DNA of 64,000 nucleotides from Pseudomonas sp. MF4836 (GTDB lineage Bacteria > Pseudomonadota > Gammaproteobacteria > Pseudomonadales > Pseudomonadaceae), in contig NZ_MVOL01000012.1 in assembly GCF_002018875.1 (NCBI RefSeq), positions 62,001 through 126,000 on the forward strand, written 5' to 3'. Position 1 is the first letter of the stretch. Every line of letters begins with the position of its first letter. The translations under genes and the position numbers were made by a program. This document shows positions 8,058 to 15,591 of this stretch, piece after piece. The notes under the pieces are model-generated. The model was not told where the DNA came from, searched no databases, and worked only from the letters and a program-made list of their open reading frames with translations.

Positions 8058-8348
8058 ATGGAAAGAGGCTTCAGACAAGCAAAGCGCGACCTGATCGCGG
8101 CATTGCAAACCGGCAACTATCTGCACGCGGTGCGTGGTTCGATCGAGGTCAAGAACCTGCTGGCCACCGCCGAAGTCTCCGTGCCGGAGCTGATCGAGAT
8201 CATCGAGCAATGCACGGGCCGGCATCACAGCAGCAGCCCACACCATGCAGCGCCGCAGATCGAGGTCCATGTGCTGGCCAGAAGGCCGTGGTACATCAAG
8301 TTCTATTTCATCGAACCGGATGCCTGGTTTATCAGCGTCCACCAGTGA
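8058..8348 (+). CDS. Putative MqsR/DUF4258-like small protein, candidate toxin
   Basis: The 96-residue protein starts at the ATG 8058 after GGAGG. An N-terminal helix contains YLHAVRGSIEVKNLL and is followed by an EVSVPELIEIIEQC helix, which fits the His/Arg pattern of DUF4258. The end, PWYIKFYFIEPDAWFISVHQ, resembles the closing strands of MqsR-type RNase toxins (pattern VYLKxTVI...VSF). The gene is followed after 9 bases by a zinc-ribbon DNA-binding-like protein, the order seen in mqsRA. No assignment to a named family is certain, and toxicity is inferred from fold pattern and context. Confidence 0.6.
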   Translation: MERGFRQAKRDLIAALQTGNYLHAVRGSIEVKNLLATAEVSVPELIEIIEQCTGRHHSSSPHHAAPQIEVHVLARRPWYIKFYFIEPDAWFISVHQ

Positions 8349-8357
8349 GGGCAGCCC

Positions 8358-8996
8358 ATGAAACTTCTCTTCGAAGGCGATCACGGCCAGGCGCTGTGCG
8401 AGCCATGCCAACAACTGGTCGCCACGACCTATGTCCGTCGTGACGTGCCATTCAGTGACGGCCACGGCGAGGCCAAGGATATTCTGGTGGGGGTCTGCCA
8501 GGTGTGTGACACGGTGGTGGCCATCCCTGCCCAATCCACGCCGGCGATCAAGGAGTCACGCAAGCTGCCGCAGACCTCGATCGAGGCGCGCCTGCCGGCG
8601 ATCTACCTCGATGCCCTGGATGCCGCGATGCATTCGGTCACCGCAGAGGCCGGCGTGCATATTCGCAAGCTGTTCTTCAGCTACTACTTCCACGAACTGG
8701 CAGGGCACGTGGCCACCGCCGCCGCGAACTTGCAACGGGTGCACGAAGCCTTCAGCCAAGCCCTCGCCGAGCAGCTCAGCGCACGCCAGCTGCCGCCTTC
8801 GCCGTCGATGAAGCGCTTGTCGATGAAGGTCAATCCCCATGTGGCCGAGGACTTTACCCGGCTGTTGCAGGCCACCCGCATGAGCCAGACCGAGTTGCTC
8901 AAATCGGTGATCTCGCAGATCCAGGCCGACGTACTCGAAGCCAGAAATCCCAGCGTCATCGACGCGTTGCAACGGCTGACCCGGGTCGCCCTGTAA
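8358..8996 (+). CDS. Zinc-ribbon protein with two ribbon-helix-helix-like segments, candidate antitoxin
   Basis: The 212-residue protein has an N-terminal zinc ribbon with Cys14, Cys17, Cys47 and Cys50 (CEPC and CQVC), like the zinc domain of MqsA/YgiT antitoxins. Residues about 74-115 (SIEARLPAIYLDALDAA, then VHIRKLFFSYYFHELA) and 152-195 (RLSMKVNPHVAEDFTRLL, then SQTELLKSVISQIQA) each look like a strand-helix-helix unit of the ribbon-helix-helix class. Such a tandem could bind DNA as a single chain. The gene lies 9 bases after the candidate toxin and behind a palindromic promoter. I know no described antitoxin with this architecture, and the role is inferred. Confidence 0.6.
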   Translation: MKLLFEGDHGQALCEPCQQLVATTYVRRDVPFSDGHGEAKDILVGVCQVCDTVVAIPAQSTPAIKESRKLPQTSIEARLPAIYLDALDAAMHSVTAEAGVHIRKLFFSYYFHELAGHVATAAANLQRVHEAFSQALAEQLSARQLPPSPSMKRLSMKVNPHVAEDFTRLLQATRMSQTELLKSVISQIQADVLEARNPSVIDALQRLTRVAL

Positions 8997-9055
8997 CCAT
9001 CAGGGCCCAATCGGCCGGGGTGTTGTTGGCCCTTGGCCGACTCGCCCAGTCACGT

Positions 9056-10021
9056 TCACACGCCTGCGCCAGCCCGCGCTTCGCGAACAAAATACTGCTC
9101 GATCACCGGCCCGCCCCACTGCTGGCCCGTCTCTTCACGGGCCAGGGTAAACCCGCAGTCTTCATAGAGTTTGCGCGCCACATCCAGGCCCTTGAAGGTC
9201 CACAGGCGAGTCCGGGCGAACCCCCAGCCGTCACAAAAATCCATGGCCTCTGCCAGCAGGCGTTTGCCGGCGCCCCGCCCTCGCGCCGCTTCGTCGAGAA
9301 TAAAACAGCGCAACGTCGCCTGGTTGTCTTCGCCTTCACCGTCGATGGCGATCGAGCCGACAATCCTTTCGCCGTCCATCGCCGCCCAGACCTGGTTGCG
9401 CGGGTTGTGCAGACGCCCCATCAACTCGGCCATATCGGTGGCCACCAGGCTTTCAAATGGCTGGCCGAACCGAGCATGGTCGGCGTAATAGCGGGCGTGC
9501 ATTTCAACGATGCGGCCGATGATCCCGGGCTGATAGCCCGCAACAATCCGCAGGGGCGCCAGCACCGCTGCCGAGGCGCCCAGGCGCTGGGTTTGCAGAG
9601 CGCTGGCATAGTGGGCCAGGCCTGCACCGACGGTTTGTTGCTGCTCCGGGCCCAGGTGGGCGATGGCGTTGCCCACCTGCCCGGCAGCAAAGCGATCGAT
9701 GGCGCGCACGGTCTTGCGCCCCCGCGCCGTGAGCCGCAATGGCTTGGCGCGCCCGTCCTGGGTGCTGGTCAGTTCCTCGATCTCGCCGGCGTCGATCAGT
9801 TTGCGCACCATGCGGCTGACGCTGGATTTTTCCAGGCCCAGCAATTGCGCCAGCTCCGCACCGGTCAGGGCCCCGTGCTGGCCCAGCTCCACCAGGCTGT
9901 GCACCGCCGAGGGCGGATAGTCGGTGGCGGCCAGGGTCCCATTCATAAAGCCAAGCTCACGCACCATCAGGCGTGAGGCCGAACGAATCTGCTGAATCAG
10001 CGCAACGGGAGATGAGCTCAT
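9056..10021 (-). CDS. MarR-type regulator fused to a GNAT acetyltransferase
   Basis: Residues 1-140 form a MarR winged helix (ALTGAELAQLLGLEKSSVSR, then LIDAGEIEELTSTQDGRAKPLRLT with the wing). Residues about 160-321 form a GNAT domain with acetyl-CoA loop EAARGRGAGKRLLAEA and the C-terminal LYEDCGFTL motif. MarR-GNAT fusions are a known bacterial class in which a regulator and an acetyltransferase share one chain; substrates are generally unknown. The ATG at 10019-10021 is used, since an upstream in-frame ATG at 10069 adds 16 residues without family resemblance. A LysR gene remnant lies immediately upstream. Confidence 0.88.
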   Translation of the reverse strand: MSSSPVALIQQIRSASRLMVRELGFMNGTLAATDYPPSAVHSLVELGQHGALTGAELAQLLGLEKSSVSRMVRKLIDAGEIEELTSTQDGRAKPLRLTARGRKTVRAIDRFAAGQVGNAIAHLGPEQQQTVGAGLAHYASALQTQRLGASAAVLAPLRIVAGYQPGIIGRIVEMHARYYADHARFGQPFESLVATDMAELMGRLHNPRNQVWAAMDGERIVGSIAIDGEGEDNQATLRCFILDEAARGRGAGKRLLAEAMDFCDGWGFARTRLWTFKGLDVARKLYEDCGFTLAREETGQQWGGPVIEQYFVREARAGAGV

Positions 10022-10108
10022 GGCCAGGCCCTCGAAATCCACGAAAACATAGTTGTATCGCGCAACCATAATCCCGTCAATCGGTGCTTGACCCGCTGCG
10101 CCTCGACC

Positions 10109-10243
10109 TCATTCCGAAAACACCTCGAACATCAATTGCCGCAGCCAGCGATTGGCCGGGGCCTTGGGATATTTGGCGGGCCAGAACAGGTTGATGACAA
10201 TTTCCGGCAACGCCACCGGGTGTGGCAGCACGGCGTGCTGGCG
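10109..10243 (-). pseudogene. C-terminal remnant of a LysR-type regulator gene
   Basis: The minus frame ending at the TGA complement 10109-10111 encodes VALPEIVINLFWPAKYP followed by APANRWLRQLMFEVFSE. This matches the last 40-45 residues of LysR substrate-binding domains, whose consensus ends in LPxxxxxLxWHPRxxxDPANRWLR. No start codon, helix-turn-helix or earlier part of the domain is present: upstream the frame loses resemblance and meets a stop near 10350. The rest of the gene was evidently deleted, perhaps when the neighbouring hydrolase gene arrived or rearranged. Confidence 0.72.
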
Positions 10244-10366
10244 ATGCTGGTGTTCAGCGGGGCTTTTGTTTTCGCCGGCCAAGGCGATTAATATCGCGGC
10301 CGGTCCAGGCCCGGTTCGCGGACTGGTGGCCGACCTGATTGATCACCCCTTTGCCCAAGAGGCCCA

Positions 10367-11248
10367 ATGCAACTGATTCCCTGGTCTTACGCCTGCCCTG
10401 AAGGTTTTACCCTGCGCGGCTGGCGCTGCCCGCCTTCGGGCAAACCGCTGTTGCACTTTCTCCACGGCAACGGCTTTTGCTCCCTGGCCTACCGGCCGAT
10501 GCTGGCGCTCCTGGCCGAGTCCTTCGACCTGTGGCTGTGCGATATCCAGGGCCATGGCGAAACCGAACATGGCGGCCGCTTTGTTGGCTGGAACCGCAGC
10601 GCCGAGCTGGCCGCCGACGCGTTCGAAGCCGGCATCGCGGCCTATGGCGATGTACCGCGCCATGCCTTGGGCCACAGCTTCGGCGGCGTGCTGACCTGCC
10701 TGATCGTGGCGCAGCGGCCGCAGCTGTTTGCCAGGGCGGTGATGCTCGATCCGGTGATCTTCCCGCCGTCGATGCTGCGCATGCTCGGCGCGCTGTCGCT
10801 GGTGGGCCTCAACCGCCGTCACGCCCTGGCGCGCAAGACGGCGGCGCGCCGTCACAGCTGGCCGGACCGCGCCACCGCAAGCACCGCACTGGCCAATCGG
10901 GGGATCTTCAAGGGCTGGTGCGACGAAGCGCTGCAGGCTTATGTCGAGCACGGGCTGAAAGACGTTGCCCACGGCGTGACCTTGAGGTGCCTGCCGGAAC
11001 GGGAGGTCGATATCTACAGCTCGTTCCCGCGCCGGCTGTGGCAGTCCCTGCGTGCCGTGCAGACCCCGAGCCTGGTGCTGCACGGCCGCGACAGCTACCC
11101 CTATGTGGCGCATTCGGTCAGGCGCTGGGCCGCGCTCAACCCGCACCTGCGCACCCAGGTCATCGACGGGCAGCACTGCTTCATGCAGGAAAACCCGGCA
11201 GCCAGCGCCCAGGCCGTCAGGCACTTTCTGCTCGAAGAGAACGCCTGA
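10367..11248 (+). CDS. Alpha/beta hydrolase
   Basis: The 293-residue protein has the alpha/beta hydrolase core: an oxyanion-loop HGNG at residues 33-36, the nucleophile elbow GHSFGG with Ser104, and a C-terminal catalytic His in DGQHCF near residue 270. An acid such as the Asp in HGRDSYPY is placed as expected. Substrate and reaction (ester, lactone or amide) cannot be assigned. The start ATG follows the remnant of a LysR gene on the other strand, and the gene converges on the flavin reductase gene. No signal peptide is visible, so it is probably cytoplasmic. Confidence 0.85.
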   Translation: MQLIPWSYACPEGFTLRGWRCPPSGKPLLHFLHGNGFCSLAYRPMLALLAESFDLWLCDIQGHGETEHGGRFVGWNRSAELAADAFEAGIAAYGDVPRHALGHSFGGVLTCLIVAQRPQLFARAVMLDPVIFPPSMLRMLGALSLVGLNRRHALARKTAARRHSWPDRATASTALANRGIFKGWCDEALQAYVEHGLKDVAHGVTLRCLPEREVDIYSSFPRRLWQSLRAVQTPSLVLHGRDSYPYVAHSVRRWAALNPHLRTQVIDGQHCFMQENPAASAQAVRHFLLEENA

Positions 11249-11269
11249 CGCCGCCAGCGCATAGCCCCA

Positions 11270-12211
11270 TCAAGCGTCCTGGATCACGCCCTTGAGCACA
11301 TTTTTGAAATGCTCGATCTGCCCCGGGGCGAACTGACTGAAGACCTTGTCCTGCTGCTCCTGAGCAATGCTCCACAAGCCTTCGGTTTCATCGATGCCTT
11401 TGGCCGTCAGGCGCACCCGGCCGCCGTCGTCACTCACCAGGCCCTTGCGCCGCAGGTTGGCCACCGCCTCCTCGATCTCGCGAATCGGCATGGCGACTTC
11501 CCGTTGCAGGTCGGCCAGGTCCAGCCCGGCATCGCTCTCCAGCACCATCAACATGCGCGCCTCGCTGGTGCGCAGGCCGGTGGACAATTGCCGAGGCTGG
11601 TAACTGGCCTGGTAGGCCCGCAGCGCCTGGGTCATCAGGTAATACAAGTTGTGGCTCAGGCGCCCCTGGAAGTGGCTGCTGGGCAACTGCCCTTCTTCGC
11701 GCCGGGTCATGCGGGTGTGGGGCAATACCATGGAGTAGGCGCCCTGGTGATAGAGCAACGGCGAGCGGCCGAAATCATCAAAGGCCACCACCTTGCCGAT
11801 CATGATCCAGTGATCGCCGCCATCGACCTGCTGGTACTTTTCACAGTGAAAACGCGCTGCGCAATCGGCCAGCACCGGCGCGCCACCGGCACCGGCGTCG
11901 AATGCGATCTCGGCAAAGCGGTCTTCCCGGGGCCGGGCGAAGTTGTTCGAGGTGTCGATCTGGTCGGCCGCCAGCACGTTCACCGCAAAATGGCTGGCGG
12001 CCTCGAACACCTCATGGCTGCTGGAGCGCTTGTCGATGCTCCACAACACCAGGGGTGGGTCCAGGGACACCGAATTGAAGCTGTTGGCGGTCACCCCGAC
12101 CCGGCGCCCATCTTCGGCCGCGGCTGTGACCACGGTAACGCCGGTGGCAAAGTTGCCCAGGGCCCGGCGAAAGGCGCGGGTGTCGAAGGCGATTTCAGAA
12201 AGGTCAGGCAT
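11270..12211 (-). CDS. Flavin reductase with C-terminal MarR-like domain (monooxygenase reductase component)
   Basis: Residues about 10-165 are a flavin reductase domain (ALGNFATGVTVVTA, the GVTANSFNSVSLDPP motif). Residues about 185-313 resemble a MarR-type helical domain (LRTSEARMLMVLESDAGL, EIEEAVANLRRKGLV). This architecture is that of the reductase component C1 of Acinetobacter p-hydroxyphenylacetate hydroxylase, in which the substrate binds the MarR-like part and stimulates NADH oxidation. It lies 75 bases downstream of, and on the same strand as, the oxygenase gene, so the two form a two-component monooxygenase operon supplying reduced flavin. The exact substrate is inferred only. Confidence 0.85.
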   Translation of the reverse strand: MPDLSEIAFDTRAFRRALGNFATGVTVVTAAAEDGRRVGVTANSFNSVSLDPPLVLWSIDKRSSSHEVFEAASHFAVNVLAADQIDTSNNFARPREDRFAEIAFDAGAGGAPVLADCAARFHCEKYQQVDGGDHWIMIGKVVAFDDFGRSPLLYHQGAYSMVLPHTRMTRREEGQLPSSHFQGRLSHNLYYLMTQALRAYQASYQPRQLSTGLRTSEARMLMVLESDAGLDLADLQREVAMPIREIEEAVANLRRKGLVSDDGGRVRLTAKGIDETEGLWSIAQEQQDKVFSQFAPGQIEHFKNVLKGVIQDA

Positions 12212-12286
12212 GCAAGACTCCTGGGCCGGCGCAGTGGTCGGCCTCGATTTGTTGTTATGTGCAAGGGCTGCCCGCAGCGGGGCGGA

Positions 12287-13456
12287 TCAAACCATGGTCG
12301 GGTCGGGCTCCAGGCCCATCAGCTCGCGACCGAGAATTTGCGCGCACACGTCATAGTCGGTGTAGGCATGGGCACCGGTCAGGTGGGCGTCGCGAAACAG
12401 CCGTTGCAGCTCGTTGCTCTCGAACCAGGCACCGCCACCCGCCGCTTCCATCAACCGATCCACGGCCTGGATGCACATCTTGGTCGCGTAGCCCTGGTTG
12501 GTGCGCCAGAAGGCCAGGGTCTCGCGGCTCGGGTACTCATGGCGCGCGCTGTGGTCGGCGTGTTCTTCCCAGGTCTTTTCCAGGAAGGCCCGCGCCGCCG
12601 CCACCTGGTGGGTGGACTCGGCGAGGCGCATCAGGGCCGGCGTCGCGGCCCCCACGGCAGCGCCGGTGTAGGCGCGCACGCGGTTGCGGGTTTTCTCGCG
12701 GAACACCTCGAGCATGCGCTCGGCCACCCCCAGGCTGACGGTGGAGAAGCCGCTGGCGAAATAAGGGCGATACGGTGAATAGAAAATCTTGCTGTCGGGG
12801 TACAGGCCAAAGCCGCCGGAGGTGCCCTCCATCATGTCCCGGGCTTTCTGGATGCGGTGCTCAGGAACAAACGCCTGGTCGATGATCAGGGTCTTGCTGC
12901 CGCTGCCGCGCATGCCCACCGCGTACCAGTCATCGCGGATCTGGTAGTCGCTGCGCGGCAGCACGGCAAAGCAATAGTCCTGGGTGCCTTCGGCGTTCTT
13001 GCGCCGGAATCCGACAATCGCCCACTCGGCATGGTCGCAACCGCTGCTCCAGCCCATCTCGCCACTGAATGTCACCCCACCCTCGACTTCCTCGGTACGG
13101 CCGAAGGGCGCGATGCTGCTGCTGGCCGTGGCGTCGGGGTCGTCGCCCCAGATTTCCTGCTGGGTTCTGGCCGGGAACATCGCCAACTGATGGCTGTGGG
13201 TGCAGAGCAGGCTCATGGCCCAGGCGGTGCTGGCGCAGGAGCCCGCCAGCAGGGCGATGCAGTCGGCGAACTGAGGCAGGGAAATTTCCATCCCGCCGAA
13301 TTTCTTCGGCTGGAAGGCGCGGTGCATGCCGATGCTTTTCAGCAGCGCGATGTTCTCGGCGGGCAGCGTGCGGTCCTGTTCCGCCCGAAAGGCGTTGGCG
13401 GCAATGGCGGGCAAGATCGACTTCAGGTCTTCAAGCAGCGGGTTGGGCTTTTTCAT
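12287..13456 (-). CDS. Flavin-dependent monooxygenase, p-hydroxyphenylacetate hydroxylase C2-like oxygenase
   Basis: The 389-residue protein has the acyl-CoA dehydrogenase fold of group D flavin monooxygenases: an N-terminal helical part with EQDRTLPAENIALLKSIGMHR, the central SGEMGWSSGCDHAEWAIVG sheet, and a C-terminal helical bundle ending MGLEPDPTMV. These closely resemble the C2 oxygenase of two-component 4-hydroxyphenylacetate 3-hydroxylase. With reduced flavin from the downstream reductase it would hydroxylate a phenolic compound. Other members of the family act on indoles, dibenzothiophene or polyketides, so the substrate remains open. A 41-bp dyad lies about 125 bases upstream. Confidence 0.83.
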   Translation of the reverse strand: MKKPNPLLEDLKSILPAIAANAFRAEQDRTLPAENIALLKSIGMHRAFQPKKFGGMEISLPQFADCIALLAGSCASTAWAMSLLCTHSHQLAMFPARTQQEIWGDDPDATASSSIAPFGRTEEVEGGVTFSGEMGWSSGCDHAEWAIVGFRRKNAEGTQDYCFAVLPRSDYQIRDDWYAVGMRGSGSKTLIIDQAFVPEHRIQKARDMMEGTSGGFGLYPDSKIFYSPYRPYFASGFSTVSLGVAERMLEVFREKTRNRVRAYTGAAVGAATPALMRLAESTHQVAAARAFLEKTWEEHADHSARHEYPSRETLAFWRTNQGYATKMCIQAVDRLMEAAGGGAWFESNELQRLFRDAHLTGAHAYTDYDVCAQILGRELMGLEPDPTMV

Positions 13457-13581
13457 GGACTGACTCTTTTATTATTGGCGTCTGCTGATCTCGCCTCAGC
13501 GCGTCGTGCAAGGCAGCCGACAGCGGAGCAATGGCGAAGATCAATGATCTGTGCCGAGTCAGTATGGGTAAGCGCAGGGCG

Positions 13582-13622
13582 ATGAAAAATGCACGTTCCA
13601 CCTGGAAGATTGCACTTTTCAT
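13582..13622. promoter_or_regulatory. Nested dyad upstream of the monooxygenase operon
   Basis: The outer arms ATGAAAAATGCA (13582-13593) and TGCACTTTTCAT (13611-13622) match as inverted repeats at 11 of 12 positions. Between them TTCC and GGAA form an inner dyad around ACCT. The element sits in the 271-base gap between the monooxygenase start (13456) and the end of the gene at 13728. It is probably a regulator site for the monooxygenase operon. Nothing else was recognised in this gap. Confidence 0.45.
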
Positions 13623-13727
13623 AGGCAGGAGCCTGGCGCGAGCCGCCGTCCATTGCAGACGGCGGCCGAGGTCGAAAAGGACCTCAGGCCTGCTCCCCCG
13701 AAGCGTTGCGCAGTTGCTCTGCAGGCC

Positions 13728-14510
13728 TTACTCCACGTAGCGCAGCCACAGGTACGTCCGCCCGAGCACGGCCTGGGCCACGGTGTCTGCCAGCCCTTCG
13801 CGCTGCTCATCGGTGACGTTGTACAGCGCGCAAAAATCCGCGGCGACGGCGCGGGCGGTCTCCGGGTCGGCAGCGGTGGCCCGAAGAAACCCGAGGTAGG
13901 CCGCGCCGACCCCGATCAGTTGATAACCATGGCGCTGCGCCAGATGGCGCGCCACCGCGAAGTTGTGCACCGGCCCCAGGTCGCAGCTGAAGTAACCGTT
14001 GGGAAAGGCCGCCAGGGCCTCGCAGGCTTGCGCGACCGGCACCACCAGGGCCGAAAGCGGTTGATCGAGCAGCGCCAGCGGCTCCTGCTGATAGCCGACC
14101 CACTCCGCCAACCCCTCGGCATCCAGGGTCAAGCCATGGCTACAGGCGTCGCTGAACGACGCCCCGGCGGTGAGTGCGGCGAAGTTGCGCACACAGATCG
14201 GGAACTCGGCCTTGGTGGTCATAAAGCCCACGTACTCGCCGTCCTCGAAGCACTCGGGCGGCAGGCCCGCGAGGTCGAGTTCGGTCACCTGGTCGAGGTC
14301 GATGCTCTGACGCGCATGGCCCGAGGTGTAACGGGCCTGGGGCAGATCATCCAGCGACACCAGCGGCCGGCAGCCCGGGTGCCTGGCGAGGATCTGTGCG
14401 CAGGCCGCGAACAGCTCGTCGATATGGGTCATGGTGCTCAAGCGGTACTCGTCGCACAGTCCTTCGGAGGGGTTGCCCGGGGTGGCATTGCCGCAAAACT
14501 GCATGTCCAT
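13728..14510 (-). CDS. Conserved protein of unknown function
   Basis: The 260-residue soluble protein has no membrane segment or signal peptide, and I do not recognise its family. It contains a run of strands and helices (FMTTKAEFPICVRNFAALT, then PNGYFSCDLGPVHNFAVARH and GYQLIGVGAAYLGFLRAT), which suggests an alpha/beta fold. The N-terminus is Cys-containing (MDMQFCGN). The ATG at 14508-14510 is preceded by AGGA at a suitable distance; an internal ATG (MTHIDELF) is an alternative. It is followed downstream by the gap that holds the monooxygenase promoter region, and it reads in the same direction as the small gene at 14572. Confidence 0.7.
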   Translation of the reverse strand: MDMQFCGNATPGNPSEGLCDEYRLSTMTHIDELFAACAQILARHPGCRPLVSLDDLPQARYTSGHARQSIDLDQVTELDLAGLPPECFEDGEYVGFMTTKAEFPICVRNFAALTAGASFSDACSHGLTLDAEGLAEWVGYQQEPLALLDQPLSALVVPVAQACEALAAFPNGYFSCDLGPVHNFAVARHLAQRHGYQLIGVGAAYLGFLRATAADPETARAVAADFCALYNVTDEQREGLADTVAQAVLGRTYLWLRYVE

Positions 14511-14571
14511 CGGATCGTCCTGTTCTCAATGTGATCGCCCACTCGGGGCTGGAGGGTTATACCGGTGCGCT

Positions 14572-14943
14572 TCAGCCGCGCAACAGGCGCTTGCGCGCCA
14601 AACGTTGCTGCCAGTTGCCGGCGTTGGACCGGGCGCATTGCTCTTCGTTGTCGAACTGCACATGGGCGGCCACCGCACTGACCTGCACCTGGGCCGCATC
14701 CAGGGCCTGGGCCGTCAGCTCGACCAGCCGTGCGCCCTGCCCGTCAACCAGGGCCTGGTCCTGGCTGGCCTGGGTGTCGAACACCCACAGCACCAGCAGG
14801 CTGGAGGCGAATGCCGCGTAATCGACCTTGTGGGTCAACCAGCAAAAACCCGGCACTTCGGCCTTGGCGGTTTCGCAGGCCTCGGTCAGGGTCGCTGCCA
14901 GGCGCCGTTCGGTGCGGGCCTGCTCGCGCTTGCTCAAGAGCAT
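14572..14943 (-). CDS. Conserved Pseudomonas protein of unknown function
   Basis: The 123-residue protein begins MLLSKREQARTERRLAATL and continues with PGFCWLTHKVDYAAF and LLVLWVFDTQAS. Near the C-terminus is FDNEEQCARSNAGNWQQRL. I recall this pattern in many pseudomonads, sometimes labelled a Fis-family regulator, but no Fis helix-turn-helix is visible, so that label seems unsupported. The ATG at 14941-14943 follows AAGGA; a longer frame adds seven residues. It is divergent from the first FecI sigma gene. The function is unknown. Confidence 0.75.
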   Translation of the reverse strand: MLLSKREQARTERRLAATLTEACETAKAEVPGFCWLTHKVDYAAFASSLLVLWVFDTQASQDQALVDGQGARLVELTAQALDAAQVQVSAVAAHVQFDNEEQCARSNAGNWQQRLARKRLLRG

Positions 14944-15048
14944 GGGTCGGTCCTTGAAGGGCAAAAAAAGACGCCAATCATACCCGAGCTCCCGACCATG
15001 GCGACGCCAGAGGCCGATTGCGGTGGTGATCCCGGGCCGGTTACTATT

Positions 15049-15067
15049 GCGAACGATTCACACTCAC
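15049..15067. promoter_or_regulatory. Fur-box-like site before sigma gene 1
   Basis: GCGAACGATTCACACTCAC (15049-15067) resembles Pseudomonas Fur boxes of the GCGAATGATTNTCATTNGC form. It lies 18 bases before the GTG start of the sigma gene. The right half is weak, so confidence is moderate. Confidence 0.5.
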
Positions 15068-15084
15068 ACCTGGAAAGCCAACCG

Positions 15085-15591
15085 GTGCAACCAACTTCAA
15101 CCAGCAAGCTGGGGTTCTTTTTCAGCGACCATCACCGGTGGCTGCTGCAGCATATCCACAAGCGCCTGCGCAACCGCGCGGACGCCGAGGACACGGCTGC
15201 CGATACCTTCTGCCAACTGCTGGCGGCCCAGGTCGACCCCGACAGCATCGAGCAGCCGCGGGCCTACCTGTCGACCATCGCGCGCCGACTGATGTTCGAT
15301 CGGCACCGGCGGCGGCAGTTGGAGCTGGCCTACCTGGAGCGCCTGTCACTGCTGCCCGAGCCGCTGGCGCCCTCCCCCGAGGAACAACTGCTGCTGCTCG
15401 AAGCCCTGGTGACCATCGACCGCGTCCTCGACGGCTTGCCGCACGTGGTCAAGGCCACTTTCCTCTACAGCCAACTGGACGGCCTGAGCTACGTGGCCAT
15501 CGCGCAAAAGCTCGGGCTCTCGGAGCGCACCGTCAGCCGCTATATGAAGCAGGCCCTGTGCCAGTGCTACCTCAGCGAACTGACGCCATGA
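15085..15591 (+). CDS. FecI-type ECF sigma factor, trio 1
   Basis: The 168-residue iron-starvation sigma factor has region 2 (RNRADAEDTAADTFCQLLA, RAYLSTIARRLMFDRHRRR) and region 4 (LPHVVKATFLYSQLDGLSYVAIAQKLGLS). FecI-type factors direct transcription of the cognate outer-membrane receptor gene when the receptor senses its ligand. The GTG at 15085 is preferred: the open frame extends upstream, even to ATG 14998, but a Fur-box-like site lies inside that extension, and 168 residues is the usual length. The stop overlaps the fecR start (ATGA), indicating translational coupling. Confidence 0.9.
   Translation: MQPTSTSKLGFFFSDHHRWLLQHIHKRLRNRADAEDTAADTFCQLLAAQVDPDSIEQPRAYLSTIARRLMFDRHRRRQLELAYLERLSLLPEPLAPSPEEQLLLLEALVTIDRVLDGLPHVVKATFLYSQLDGLSYVAIAQKLGLSERTVSRYMKQALCQCYLSELTP

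Noticed and set aside
7890..8534. 214-codon minus-strand frame over the toxin-like gene
   Set aside because: It conflicts with the plus-strand pair, which has a ribosome binding site, a promoter palindrome and Cys-ribbon motifs.
10022..10080. Possible MarR operator before the MarR-GNAT gene (TTG...CAA region)
   Set aside because: The arms match over only four bases, so chance is likely.
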